Part shown: piece by piece, positions 1-12,475 of the stretch | Layout of the letters: each line of letters opens with the position of its first letter | Position numbering within the stretch: position 1 is the first letter of the stretch | Source: Lagenorhynchus albirostris | Taxonomy: Eukaryota; Chordata; Mammalia; Artiodactyla; Delphinidae | DNA length: 64,000 nt | Reading direction: 5' to 3' | Assembly (NCBI RefSeq): GCF_949774975.1 | Contig: NC_083096.1 | Span: 138,204,673 to 138,268,672 of the forward strand | The notes under the pieces: model-generated | Seen by the model: the letters and a program-made list of their open reading frames with translations, nothing else | Told to the model about the DNA's origin: nothing | The model's database searches: none | Made by a program: the position numbers and the translations under genes

Positions 1-340
1 GCTATTGTTGTCGTATCCTTTTATAATAAGCCAGTAATCTAGTAAGGAAATGGTTTTCCTAAGTTCTGGGAGCTGCTCTGGCAAGTTAATCGAACCTGAG
101 AAGGGGGTTGTGGGCACCTCCAATCTATAACCAATTGATGAGAACAACCTGGACCTGCACGTGGCATCTGAAGAGGGGGCAGTCTAATGGGAATGAGCCC
201 TTTACCTGTGGGGCCTGACCCTATCACCAGGTAGACAGTGTCAGAATCGCGTTACACTGTTAGGACACCCAGCTGGTGTCTCAGAGCATTGCTTGTTGGG
301 GGGCTGGGGGAACCACATATATTTGGTGTCAGAAATGTAA

Positions 341-422
341 TAAAGGAGAAACACACAGGAGGAGGTTTTCGGTTTGTCATGTCAGAGTAAAGGAGAAACA
401 CACAGGAGGAGGTTTTCGGTTT
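341..422. repeat. 35-bp exact direct repeat
   Basis: The sequence starting taaaggagaaacacacagga and ending ttttcggttt occurs at 341-375 and again, identical, at 388-422, with a 12-bp spacer. The period is 47 bp. Confidence 0.97.
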
Positions 423-919
423 TGTTTTGTTTTTTTTCCTAAAAACTACTATGTCGGACAGTGCACATTTAGAACATTTCCTTCACCACAGAAAGTTCTG
501 TCGGACGAGACTGTTCTAGATTGGGTTTCACGCTGCCCTGTGGTGGAAATGCCCACTTCTTACTGTGCAACCCCATGCCAAGCTCTTTATAATCACCTGG
601 ACATCTTTAGAAATAGGCATGATTTAACACGTGAGCAGCCTAAGGTTTAGCGGTATCAACCTGCCCTAGGATACATGGCTAGGAAGCAGCTGAGCTGGGA
701 CCGGATGCTGGGTCTGTCTGCTCTGAAACTCACTTTCTGAACCACTGTTCTACGCTGACTGTTGGTGTCTGTGTCCTGAAGGAGATGCGGTTATCGCTTG
801 TGTTAGTTCCTGTGTAGCATCTTCTGTGAGCTGGTCGGATGAGGGTGGACTGAGACCGGGGCGAGGCTGATGCTAGCTCTAGGGGCGTCGAGGATGATGT
901 TGGCTATTCATTCTGCACG

Positions 920-1125
920 TGTTCCTTTGTTAGGCACTCTGCTAAGCACTTTCCACGCGTGTGTCGTGTTTAATTCTCCTAGTAACCCCATCCTGTAGAT
1001 ACGATTATTATCTTCCCTCCATAGATGAAAAACATCACAGCTTCAAAGTTAAGTAAGCAGCATGGTAAATGACAGAGGCTGAAACGGGACCCAGGTGTTC
1101 TGAACTCAGAAGCCCCTCTCATGTT
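920..1125 (-). repeat. MIR
   Basis: Diverged MIR in reverse orientation: ttaggcactctgctaagcac, then a tagatgaaaaacatcacagc core, and acccaggtgttctgaactca. Confidence 0.65.
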
Positions 1126-2194
1126 CGCTAGGTCTTGTTACTTTGACCCACTTCAGTCTGATTTCAGTCTTACTACCAACAGAAGGGTTCTCTGCCTCTT
1201 CTGAAATGTGGAGCACCTCAGTGAATCTTCTGCTTGCTTTGGGAGAGTAAACAGAGCAGGATGTCTGAGTGGAGTAGATGCTTCTGAGCATGGGAGCTTA
1301 TCTAGTGCCTGGAGAACTGGCCCTGCGTAAAGGCTCACCCTCTCCCTCGGCCACTGAAGTGCTAATCGATGTAGCAAATACACCTGATTGACTTCTTGTC
1401 AGAGCCCCATTTCACAACAATGGACAACATCTTCTGTAATTTGAAAACTGATTACAGACCTGCAACACTGGTTCGCTTCTCTTTTTTTTCAAACATAAAT
1501 GGAATTTCTCTTGAAGGAGAGAGCAAAAGCTTTTCCAGTTGATTCCCATACATTTCCAAGGAGGTTTCTTTGCCAGCCCCCTTTTAAGTTAATCTGTTCA
1601 ATTACAGTTACTGAACTTGAAGATATAGCAAAGGAGAAAATAGCACCATCTGCATTCCATTTTCATTCATTAAGAACTTTGAGCCTAATAAAAAAGATGA
1701 ACCTTTATGAACAATGTTCATTCCATTTTCTCATATATCTGGAGTGGTCTGTTCACTAATAAATTCTATCTATAAAGTTGGTGTATCTGAAATCCTAAAT
1801 ACAAGATGGCTGGGGAGGATAGATGCAAACATAGTGGGTGGTCCACAGCTCTGCATTCATACTTTGGTCAGGGAAGGGAATTTAAACAAGGATCCCCGAG
1901 GCAGGGGGACCAGGTCAGTTTCCATAGAAACAACTTCTTACAGTGACTCTAAGACATCACTAAAAGCAGCAGGGAAGTGTTCCAGCCTTGAGTTGAATTC
2001 CACTCTATGAGTGTGTACATTGTGAATTCCTTGGCCATTCTTGTCAAATACTCCTCCGGAGTAGGGGCATTTATGAGAATGAGCGTGTGCTTTGGAATGA
2101 GAGAGGTTTGGATCTGAGGGTGTGCTGTGTACCTGCTAGTGAAGAGAACAGGCTTTAACATCAAACTGAATGGGTTCCCATCCTGGGTCTGGAG

Positions 2195-2435
2195 TCAGAG
2201 TCAGCAAACTGCAATGGCCTGTAGGCTACATGGAGCCCACCACCTGTGTTTGTACAATCACAGGTTAAGAATGGCTTTTATGTCTTTTCATGGTTGAAAG
2301 AAATTGAATGAAGGATAACATTTCACGATGTGTGAAAAGTAAATGAAATTTAAATTTCATTGTCCATAAATAGAAGTTCATTGCAAGACAGTCCCACTCA
2401 TTGGTTTACATCTGATGCATGGCTGTTTCCCCCCA
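2195..2435 (+). repeat. Old repeat resembling a hAT-type element
   Basis: The sequence opens gtcagcaaactgcaatggcc and continues tgtaggctacatggagccca, then recovers the cattggtttacatctgatg region. This is a common dispersed DNA-transposon-like consensus (gcaaactacggcc...). The family name is uncertain. Confidence 0.5.
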
Positions 2436-3059
2436 ACCCCTGCTTGACAGTTACATCCGTCCTTGCTCCTTGGAAGTCCAGCTGGATTTCTCAGGTAGAA
2501 GGTGGCATAAGGTCCCGCTAGGCCAGGAACTGGACCATCCCATCTTGATTCAGCCACTGGGCTGATGAGACTTTGCTAAGCAGCTGCGTTGATGTGCAGT
2601 GACTCAGGATGGTCTGGCCTGAAGATTCGCGGCGGGGTGACTGCAGCCCTTACTCTGAAGTCTGTCTTTGGCTTCCTGTCAGAACACAGGTTCTTGAGGC
2701 TATTCTGTACTCTCAGACTCCTAGACTGGAAGCAAACTTCTAGATAGGTGGAAAGGAATTGCTGAAATTGAGCAGACAGTTTGACTTTCCCCCTTAGACC
2801 CTAGACTAAAAGAAAGTGTGACAGCAAGAATGTCGTAATGACATCACAGACTTTTATGTGTTGGAAACTTAATTTATCCATGAGTGCTACGTGCCAGTAG
2901 TAATACCTTATTTGGCAGATGTAGAAACTGAGGTTCCACCTGTAGAATATTTCAGAGCCTGGAGCAGAATTTAAGTTCTTTGACTCCTGATCACGTAACC
3001 AAACCTTACCACAAATCCATCCTAAATTCGGGGCAGAGATTAATTAGTCGTTTGTCTGT

Positions 3060-3600
3060 GCAACAACTGTTTATCGATCACCTATAATAAGCCCCGAGGA
3101 TGCAGCACTGAGGGAAAAAGACAGATGAGGCCATGACCCTTTTTACCTTCTATTTTATTGGAAGAGTCTGACAGTGCCATGTAAGTAAATAAATAATTTC
3201 GGATAGTGATAAGTACTGTGATTTTTTTTTTTTTTTTTTTGCGGTACACGGGCCTCTCACTGTCGTGGCCTCTCCCGTCGCGGAGCACAGGCTCCGGACG
3301 CGCAGGCTCAGCGGCCATGGCTCACGGGCCCAGCCGCTCCGTGGCATGTGGGATCCTCCCGGACCGGGGCACGAACCCGAGTCCCCTGCATCGGCAGGCG
3401 GACTCTCAACCACTGCGCCACCAGGGAAGCCTTGTGATTTTTTTTTTTTTTTTTTTAATTCAGGGTAAGGTGATAGGGAGTGACTGGCAGAATTAGATAG
3501 GAGGAGCAAGGGAAGGCATCTCTGGTAAGCGGACACTTAAGCCACAACTTGAATTGTAGAAGAAGGAATGAACGAAAGCATGGGGTGGGGGAAGAATGCT
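3060..3600 (-). repeat. Old LINE-like (L2/CR1-type) repeat, interrupted by a SINE
   Basis: A stretch with acaactgtttatcgatcacc and a gatagggagtgactggcaga block resembles the dispersed 'caaatatttattgagcacc' repeat. It is cut at 3221-3431 by the CHR-type SINE. Orientation and family are tentative. Confidence 0.5.
3221..3431 (-). mobile_element. CHR-type SINE, antisense
   Basis: A poly(T) tract is followed by the reverse complement of the tRNA-derived SINE head (ending ccaccagggaagcc). The flanking duplication is tgtgatttttt at about 3217 and 3433. The element is inserted into an older L2-like repeat that resumes on both sides. Confidence 0.93.
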
Positions 3601-3944
3601 GTGGGGCACCGGTACCAGCAGGCACTTGTGCTCGAAAGTGAAAACTGATACATCCCAGCCTTGATGGCGAAACAAGGACATGCCATCAGCTGGAGAGGGG
3701 CTCAAGGTTCAGATCAGTCAACCTTTCCTTCCTCTTGTTGACAATTCCATCTCTCCTCATCTCCTGCATCCAAAGCCCACCCATCCTTCATGCCTGGGTC
3801 AGATAGCTCCTCTCTCAGAAACCCTCCCTGGATTCAGCCCCAATAAGTATCCTCCTTTGCCTAAACCCTTTATCTGTACTCCTCCTTTTCTATTCTAGCA
3901 TATTCTCTTCTGTGTTGTATATATTTCTGCTCATTTATCAAGAC

Positions 3945-4150
3945 CATGGCAGTGGAGTTAGGGCAGCCTCTGGGTTTGAGTTCCAGCTTTCTAATGCATG
4001 ATTTGAAGCAATTACTTGATCTCCCTAGACCTTAGTTTCATCATCCATAAATGGGCATAATTATAGTGCCTATAGCATAGGGTTACTCACAGCTGAAAAT
4101 GAAATAATACCCATAAAGCACTTAGCTTATAGTAAGCACTCAATAGAGGA
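3945..4150 (+). repeat. MIR
   Basis: Forward MIR: gagttccagctttctaatgc, ccctagaccttagtttcatc and agtaagcactcaatag are in the right order. Confidence 0.8.
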
Positions 4151-4879
4151 AAACAATTGTTGTAATTATTGTTACCATATGCCTCATGGCCAGTTGTTCA
4201 CACTCCTGTGTTTGGCTCCGGTTTGAGAGCAGAGACTGTGTATCGTAAACATTTATATCTGCATTACCTAGCCCAGTTCCTGGAACACAAATAGTGCACA
4301 GTAAATATTTTGAGTAAACAAATGAAATCTTCCTTTTCTCTACAGATGTAAATACTCCAACATTGTAGAATTTCAGAACTGGAAGGAACCTTAGCTGTCA
4401 CTGAATGAATTCAACTCCTTAATTTAAACAAAAGGAAATGGAGGCCAGCAGAGGTTAAAGAGTTAAGCCCTGCGTTACAAAACCCATTGTGGTAGATCTG
4501 AAAGCAGTGTCTGGTCCCTCTCAGAACAGCGGTGTACACAGAAGTAGGTTATTGATAGCTCTGAGGGTAACAGAGCTCCAATTCTCCAAGATGAGCCCCA
4601 ATTTAGAATATTTTGTCCCATTAGAACACTTGTTTCTCTTGAACATGTGGCCTAGTTTTTATTTGGAAGTGGTGGCAGAGGCTGGTCTCGTTCATCTTTT
4701 GATCCTTAGCAGAGCGCAGACCCTTGGACAGAACAGATGCTCTGTCAACATGTAATAAATGAATGGACACGTATTTATAGCTCGTTCATGCAAAAGTGCT
4801 TATGTGCAAAGTCATCTCCAGGTTTGGCCTAAACAAAGAGTTTGTTGAGTTATGCTTCCCGTGTCTCAGAGTAACTTTT

Positions 4880-5195
4880 TTTTTTTTTTTAGAAGATGTT
4901 GGGGGTAGGAGTTTATTAATTAATTAATTTATTTTTGCTGTGTTGGGTCTTCGTTTCTGTGCGAGCGCTTTCTCTAGTTGTGGCAAGCGGGGGCCACTCT
5001 TCATCACAGTGCGCAGGCCTCTCACTATCACGGCCTCTCTTGCTACGGAGCACAGGCTCAGACGCGCAGGCTCAGTAGTCATGGCTCACGGGCCTAGCTG
5101 CTCCGCGACATGTGGGATCCTCCCAGAACAGAGCTCGAACCTGTGTCCCCTGCATTGGCAGGCAGATTCTCAACCACTGTGCCACCAGGGAAGCC
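4880..5195 (-). mobile_element. Long-form CHR-type SINE, antisense
   Basis: This is a 316-bp variant with an extra tail module containing a TTAAT-rich stretch and the gtgttgggtcttcgtttctg block. A perfect 15-bp target duplication, ctcagagtaactttt, sits at 4865-4879 and 5196-5210. The internal sequence is more diverged than in the short copies. Confidence 0.93.
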
Positions 5196-5787
5196 CTCAG
5201 AGTAACTTTTATAAGCTCAGGCCTTGCCCTGTCCCCATGGTCTGTCTGGAGAAATGTCTCCCTGGAAATTCCCACCTCCCTGGGCAGTCATATGCATTGA
5301 TCCATCCATGATTTGAAGGCTTGTGAGCCTTTAAATGACAGCTGGGGTCATTGATTTCTGAAGCGCAGCAGATTGTCTTTAGAAATCATTTAAGGGGCTA
5401 GGGTTCATGTAATCATTCAACAAATACTGAGGAACACCTACTGTGTGCTAGGTCCTTTTCCTTTGTCCTCGTCAGAAATGTGGGAAAAATAACCATGCCT
5501 CCCTCACAGGGCCGCTGCAAGGGGGGATAATTGGTCCTCCATATGGAGGACCAAACACAATGCCCAGCTCATAATAATTCCTCAAAATATTATCTGACAT
5601 TTCTAAAATATGTATGTTCCCAAAATTGTGACAGTGACGGCAGTGGTAGGAAAAAGCAAAGTGACCACAGCACACTTGGAACTTTCACATTGCAAAGCTG
5701 CTTCTTTTTCTTATTTTTTTTTTACTCACCTTCTCATTAAATCACCTTATCTATGAATCAGGTATATAAGGCAAGATGATGCCTGAA

Positions 5788-5908
5788 GGGAGTTCCCTGG
5801 TGGCCTAGTGGTTGGGATTCTGTGCTTCCACTGCCGTGGTCTGGGTTCAATCCCTGGTCAGGAAAGTTCCTGCAAGCCACACGGCGTGGCCAAAAATAAA
5901 ATAAAATA
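5788..5908 (+). mobile_element. Short tRNA-derived SINE, sense orientation
   Basis: The 121-bp element starts gggagttccctggtggcc, has a tRNA-like B-box (gggttcaatcc) and ends in an A-rich ataaaataaaata tail. The 12-bp duplication atgatgcctgaa is at 5776-5787 and 5909-5920. It is a different subfamily from the longer copies. Confidence 0.92.
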
Positions 5909-5920
5909 ATGATGCCTGAA

Positions 5921-8111
5921 ATTCTCTCCAGCCCCGTGATACCCTGACCCCCTCTGTATCGATACAGCCCTGCTTCCCTGAGACCCTGAGAGAATTGGTC
6001 ATTCTTCCTCTACTCCATCTCCTCCTTAGTGTCTGATTTCATTTATTTTTTATAATGCACTTGTTTATCTGGCTCTGCTCCTCTGTCAATCAGTGAGTCT
6101 TGAGGGCAAGAGCAGGTTCTTATCCATCTTGGTTTCTACCAAGTTTACACAGAGAAGGTGCCAAGGAAGTGAAAGATGAGTTGATTCCACTCCTTTAGTC
6201 CTTTATCATCTTTATGCCTTTAAAGGGACCTCATTTTTTTCTACCATTCAGTCAAAAGGAAGCCGCTCTATATGTCTCAAACACTTTTCTGTCTTTGAAG
6301 GCCTCATGCTGTATAAGTGAAAATTCAAATTTTTATGATCTCTAATCCTTCATGGCCCTCCTTAGACAAGAAACAGAGAGGAAGCTCCACCCTACCAACT
6401 GGATCTCTTTGGGACCGATCCAGACCCACGTACATCAAAGAGGGGTTACGCTCGTTGTTTATAAAAGAGCCGTACACCCCGCGGAATACGGAAAATGACC
6501 TAAAATTTGTGATGAAGCATTTAAATTGGGCAAACAGAACACTCGCTCCTCCCACCCCCTGTGTGGAGATGGTCTTAATGAGCCTGTGTCTTGTTGAGAT
6601 GAAAGGAACTAAAAATTCCCCCCAAAGTTTCCGTGCAAAGAGATAATACTGGGGGGAAAGAACAGAAAGAGAGATTTCAAAACATCAAATAAAATAGCAG
6701 AGGCTCTATGTGTCATTTCAGATCTTGTTTCTGTTTTAGAAAAGGTTAACCCAATGTGATTACTTTTGCCTAAGAGAAGGGGAAAGAAACTAACAGGAAC
6801 TGAGCACCTAAGAGAGGCCGTAGGAGACTGACAAGGCAGCAAAGCAGGTTTTAGTCTTTGTGCTCGACAGATCCGGATACTGAGTCTACCGAGGGTAAGA
6901 GATCTGCCTGACGTTACCCCAAATAGGAAGCATCTGAGCTGGGATTCAGACTCTGGGCTCCCAGCCCCACACTCACGTTCTTCTCCCCTAAACCCATCAA
7001 ACAAGAGCGTTAGTAATAGGCCTCCAAATCGCATGCATGCCCTACAAGGAAATCACGTCACTTAATCAAATTAGAATATGAAGATAGGAAAGGAAAAGGA
7101 TAGGAAGAAAACTTTAAGGAAAATCAAAGTGGCACAGCGCAGTCACGCTGGGCTGTGGAGTCTGTCTTTGCACAGACTGTTTAATTGGCGTTGTATTTTG
7201 AGGGTTAGATTAGAGGAAGAAGAAGAAAGACAGCGTTCAACCTGATTTACATGAAAATGAGAAGAAGGGAAAAAAGTGGGGTATTAACATGTGTGAGTTG
7301 AATCCTTAGATCTCTGCTTCCTGAGTGGCACATGGAAGAACTTTTAAACTGGCTACATTGCTTTAATTGAAATATAGAATTGTAATAACACAATGTGACA
7401 GGCACCTACTGAGGGGGACCGCGGCTGCTCCCACCTCTCCCTGGAGCGGCAAACAACAGGGGGATGGGAAAAAAAATACACACCGAGAAGCACTTGAAAG
7501 AGCTTTGTTCTTTTCCAGGCTCTTTTGAGGTTGGCTTTTTGAAAAATGCGTTTTTTTTTCCTCCTTCACTTCAGGGACCAATTAATCCATACCACCCCAC
7601 CCCCTTTCCCAGCGTGTGCTTCCCATAGAGGTATTCTGCATCCATTAGGGTGTTTGTTGTATACTGGGTGGAAGGAAAAGAATTTGTAAAATACCCAGAT
7701 TTGTCTACAAAGACCCCAAATCTGTGGACAACCTGAACCAAACAGAGGAGTGGGATGGAGATCTCACTCCCCTCTGAGGTTTCCCTTCTGTCTCTGCATG
7801 GCTGTGATCATTTTCAAGTGTACACAGACGTTGAAGTTTATCGCAAGGGTACTTGACCTAGAGGCAGCCCTGGGAGATGGGCTCAGGCCTCGGGGATAGA
7901 TGTTCGTGAGGACAGGCAGTGAAGTGACCTAGGACTGTAGGTGGACCGCCAGTGTTTTCTCTGACATGGCCTCTCAAAGTCCCAGCCCACCTCTCTTGAC
8001 AGAATTTGCGCTGTGATAGGATCTGGTTATGACCATCCCAGATGGCCCTCTCCCCTGACCCTCTTCCACTTTTTCTATAACACGTGTACATGATCTCATG
8101 ATCTCAATCCT
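5921..8111. other. Intronic tract, little structure
   Basis: No gene. A reverse MIR fragment is likely at about 6870-6985. The remainder appears unique, with A-rich stretches at about 7080-7300. Confidence 0.5.
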
Positions 8112-8129
8112 CTCCTCCTCCCATTTCTT

Positions 8130-8346
8130 TTTTCTTTTTTTCTTTTTTTTTTTTTGTGGTACGCGGGCCTCTCACTGCTGTGGCCTCTCCCATTGCGGAG
8201 CACAGGCTCCGGACGCGCAGGCTTAGCGGCCATGGCTCACGGGCCCAGCCGCTCCGCGGCACGTGGGATCTTCCTGGACCGGGGCACGAACCTGTGTCCC
8301 CTGCATCGGCAGGCAGACTCTCAACCACTGCGCCACCAGGGAAGCC
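8130..8346 (-). mobile_element. CHR-type SINE, antisense
   Basis: This is a full-length short-form copy with a T-rich tail. A perfect 18-bp duplication, ctcctcctcccatttctt, is at 8112-8129 and 8347-8364. The perfect duplication and near-consensus body suggest a young insertion. Confidence 0.95.
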
Positions 8347-9244
8347 CTCCTCCTCCCATTTCTTAACATGTGTCTCAACCAAACACCATGGAGTCCACGT
8401 TGTCTTAGTGTCGATGTCTCCTGTAGGTACACTGGCTGCTGGCAACCCCTCAGTCCTGTTCTGCTCACTTCATCTCTCCCCATAGTTTATGCCTGAAACT
8501 TACAGTTCCCCTGAAATATACAGCTTTCCTCAACTGTAGCGCATAGATTCAAATAAGAGGCTATGATTGAAACCAATTTAAGCCCTCCCTGCCTTCATTC
8601 CCAGCACACCTTCTCTTAATGTCAACCCACTTCAGTGTTAAAATCAGCAAATGTTAATTGCAAAAATGTAAATTGTCAGATACAGATTACAGTGGTGGTC
8701 CTCTTTAAGCTATTTGTGGTGAAGGACAGGTTACTTAATTTTCCAATCCATCAAGGACCAAGGCGTTGTCCTGCAGTGAATGCCTTGTGCCACCCGTGAC
8801 TTACCACGTGAGTTCCCCCACGGTAACTAAACTCACCCCTGCCCTGCTCAGTGAGACAGGACCACTGAGCACACACCTGGATGCTGCAGCAGCATTTCCG
8901 TAGAGGTTTCTAGACTACTATCTTCATACTTAACCTTCCCACACATCAGTGATAATTTACAGACCAGTTCTGGTATGCAGACCACAAAATGTGTGTCCTG
9001 GATGTTATTAACTTCTTACTCCCCATGGCACGTTGTGTCGTGAGGTAGAAGAGACCCTGTACCTTCCAGGGCCCCCTGTCTCTGGCACCATCGTTCATCC
9101 ATTTGCACAAGCCAGACACTTGGTCCTCATGTCTAACTGTGATAAGTCTTGTCCCATTTGCCTCTTACCTATCTTAGACCCACCCACCTGCCTCATCTCA
9201 CCTGCCATCACTGTAATCCCAGCGCCCACCATCTCACCTGGGCA

Positions 9245-9610
9245 CTGGGCTCCCTACCTGGTCCCTCTGTACCTTTCTGGACCCGTTTCAATCCATTCTG
9301 CAAAATCAAGCCGCGGCAACCTCTTTAATATATACGTAGAGAATGTTTCTCTTCTGCTTAAAGCCCTTTGGTTGCTTCTTTTGCTCTGCTGCTAAAGATC
9401 ACAGCACTTACCGTGACCTGTAAGGTGCTGGGGCCCCCAGCCCCTATCTGCTTCCCTGCGGCATCCTTGTCCCCACTCCCTCCTCCCCTGCATGCCTGGC
9501 CTTCTCTCAGCTCTTTGAAAATCCTCTGCCTCCACACCCAAAGCCCCCTCAGGGCCTTTGCCCCTGCTGTTCCTCTCGAGTAGAATGTTCTCCCTACAAC
9601 CCCAGTACAT
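9245..9610 (+). repeat. L2 3' region
   Basis: The sequence contains cagggcctttgcccctgctg and tagaatgttctccc, a diverged but ordered match to the L2 terminal consensus. Confidence 0.7.
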
Positions 9611-9619
9611 GTACCTACT

Positions 9620-10140
9620 CCACTCCAGGGCTCCGTACTAGGTACTCTGCAAAGGGTGATCGCATCTAATCCTCACGTCCACACAATACGATTAATCCTA
9701 TTTTTTAAATGTTTTTATTTTATTTTATTTTATTTATTTTATTTTTGACTGCATTGGGTCTTCGTTTCTGCGCGCGGGCTTTCTCTAGTTGCGGCGAGCA
9801 GGGGCTACTCTTTGTTGTGGTGCGCAGGCTTCTCATTACAGTGGCTTCTCTTGTTGCAGAAGCACGGGCTCTAGGCGTGCAGGCTTCAGTGGCTGTGGCT
9901 CGCAGGCTCTAGAGCGCAGGCTCAGTAGTTGTGGTGCACGGGCTTAGGTGCTCCGCGGCATGTGGGATCTTCCCGGACCAGGGCTCGAACCCGTGTCCCC
10001 TGCATTGGCAGGTGGATTCTCAACCACTGCACCACCAGGGAAGCCTGATTCATCCTATTTTTAAAATGAGAAACCCGAAGCTCAGAGAGGTTAAGCAGCT
10101 TGCCGCGGATGGAATGAACAGCTTATTAGTTAGAGCCACA
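9620..10140 (-). repeat. MIR split by a SINE
   Basis: Reverse MIR in two parts (9620-9706, 10047-10140). The right part has gaagctcagagaggttaagc. The SINE at 9707-10046 interrupts it. Confidence 0.75.
9707..10046 (-). mobile_element. Long-form CHR-type SINE, antisense, nested in a MIR
   Basis: This is a 340-bp long-form copy with a (TTTTA)n tail. The duplication gattaatcctatttttt versus gattcatcctattttt (one mismatch) is at about 9690 and 10047. An old MIR is split by it, with one part on each side (9620-9706 and 10047-10140). Confidence 0.92.
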
Positions 10141-11455
10141 CCCAGCCTGGGAGATCCTGGGGGCCTGAGTTGGCCTCTCCCAAGCCCTCACTGGGCCTGA
10201 GGAGGCCTCAGTGTGCTGAGATTAGGAAATCACACCATCTTCCTGTTCGCCCCCTTCCTCGCCACAGTGAGGTATGCCCTTCCACGCATCTCTGCGTTTT
10301 GCTTTTTGCCACCATCCGCCCATTCCAGCTGACCCTTCTTTCCTGGTAGCCTCTCATCTCACTTACTAGATAATGCTAGCACCCAGCTGTTGGCACCCAG
10401 GGATTCGGTATTCGGCAGAGCCTGAAAGACGACTAAAAAAAGCCCCATTTTGTCCATTTTCTCTGAAAGGCCTGGGTTTGTGGGTTTCTGAGACCCAGTC
10501 TTAATTGCAGAGACCTTCTTCTCCCCTATTCAGGCTCTGCCATTTTGAGGAGGGAGCTGTCTGACTCATACCTAGGGCTTGGCCATTTTCAGCTTCTTGT
10601 CTGGAGCTCTCTTGGGCACCAGACAGAGAGCTTCTGAGCTGACAATTTCCCGGAGGCCCCAGCATATTCCGGCCTCTTCACACATGTGAATACACAGTTA
10701 GAAATCCATTTACATGAATAAATGAACTATTCAGGAGATGAAAAACATTTTTTTCCCATTTAAAGTAGGAGAAAGAGAATCGCCTGAACTTCGCAACTTC
10801 ATGATATCCTATACTTTGTGTCATCGGCCTCCACTGGAAACGAGGAAAGCTCTGAAAAGAGAGGAGAATAAAAGCCTTCTCGATGAAAATAGTTGAACAG
10901 GCACTGGCAATGAGAAAAATTCATATGCTGTAATTATAGATATTTGTTTGTTTTAAATCCTGGCACTCAATCTGTGAGCCCGGTTTAATAATAAAATACT
11001 AGAATTATGCATGCAAGTGCAAATTTGGTATCATGTCAGTCAATTCCAAACACTATTTACAGACTGGAATCACTATAGTGCATTAATATAATGAAGATGG
11101 CAGTGTAGCCTATTTCAGTATAAGATCATTAAAACATCACCGTAGGATGGCTGCTGTAGCTCTTCTCAAGTGTTTAAGCTTATCTCAAGCCATCCTAACG
11201 TCCTTTGAGCTTCGTTTCTGAAATAATGTGGCTTGGGTTTTGCTATTAGCAATGTGTATGGTAATTCCAGAGAGAAGGAGAGAGGGAATCAATCGCTGAA
11301 AGGAAGATCCTCTGGCCACGGTTTTCTATAAACATGCTTCTGTCACTGCGAAGATCACACTGCTTTGACCTTTGACTGATTACACATCTGTTGCCTCACT
11401 AGGTGGGGAGTTCATTGAGAGCAGGGGCCCTTGTTTATTTAGCCCAGAAATAGCA
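10140..11455. other. Repeat-poor intronic tract
   Basis: From about 10700 to 11250 the sequence is AT-rich, unique-looking and contains no ORF or retroposon. It includes an atgcatgcaagtgcaaat stretch and TAAT cores. I can see no other feature. Confidence 0.5.
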
Positions 11456-11459
11456 GGCA

Positions 11460-11675
11460 ATGTGGCATAGTGATTAAAAGCAGTGGCTCTGGAGCCAGGC
11501 AGCCTAGTTTCAAATCTCATTCCACCAACATGTGAGCTTGGTGGCTTTGCATAGGTAATTCACTTCTTTATGTCTCCGTGGCCTGACTCATAGAGTGGTT
11601 ATGAGGATTAAATAAGTAGAACCCTAGAAAGGTGCCTGGCACATCGAAAATGCTCATTGAATGTCAGCTGCTATC
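11460..11675 (+). repeat. MIR
   Basis: Nearly full-length forward MIR: gtggcatagtgattaaaagc, gctctggagccaggcagcct, and an aggtgcctggcacatcgaaa end. Confidence 0.9.
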
Positions 11676-12309
11676 CTCATCTCTATACCCCTAGTCCCCT
11701 GAACGGTGAGTGTTGTAGCGTCGAAGACGAATCAGAGTGTGAAGAGTGGAAGGACGGGTGGGTGAATAGACAGCACAACTGTAATCCGCAGCACGCATTG
11801 CTTATTTGCATCTATAGCATTCTTTGTATTTCACTGGCTCTGCCAGGATCCAGGCCTCTTCTTTGTTGGAACTTGAGGCCGCCCGGAGATGACTGGACCT
11901 GGTTCAGATAGCTATCGGGAGAGACAAAGAGGTTTGCGAATCAGGGACTGAAGTTGAGCCTTTGAGAATGTGCAAAACTGAGAATTGTTGCAGAAGTCAT
12001 TATTAACTCACACATTTAACAGGATGTTTGCCTTTCAACAAAGGGTGACTAATTAACGTAACAGTTGATTATGTAGCTCCCTTAATTTGTTACTGGTTTT
12101 CAAATACCAAAGTAATTACATCAATACGGGAGAACAGTTGTTAGAAAGTCAGTGTACAAAAGAGACTGAAAGAGGGTTGACTGTTGATTCTGTTTGGACA
12201 CAGGCTTGTGTTGGGTCTGACTTGGTAGCAATTTACCAGGCCCCGAGGAGAAGTCAAACCCTGTGCCCTGGCAAGGGTGAGACTAATAGAGTCTGGCATG
12301 GTGAGTAGA

Positions 12310-12475
12310 TATGGAAGGGCTGTGGAGTCAGGCTGCCTGGGTTCAAATCCTACCTGTGCTGTGGACCAGCAGTGTCTCCAGCACCCACCTCTGGAAATGG
12401 TGCTACTAATAGTATCTCCCTCATGGGGAAGTCGGAAGGATTAAGATGCTTAAACAGTATCTGGCTTATAAGAGT
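12310..12475 (+). repeat. MIR
   Basis: Forward MIR: gtcaggctgcctgggttcaa, ctcatggggaag and cttaaacagtatctggct. The L1 insertion begins about 200 bp downstream. Confidence 0.75.

Noticed and set aside
3206..3536. Overlapping ORFs containing PLRHQGS / ADSQPLRH-like peptides
   Set aside because: The same peptides recur at 5072-5311, 8154-8485, 17076-17345, 19609-19946 and 38515-38886 because they are translations of the SINE, not a protein family.
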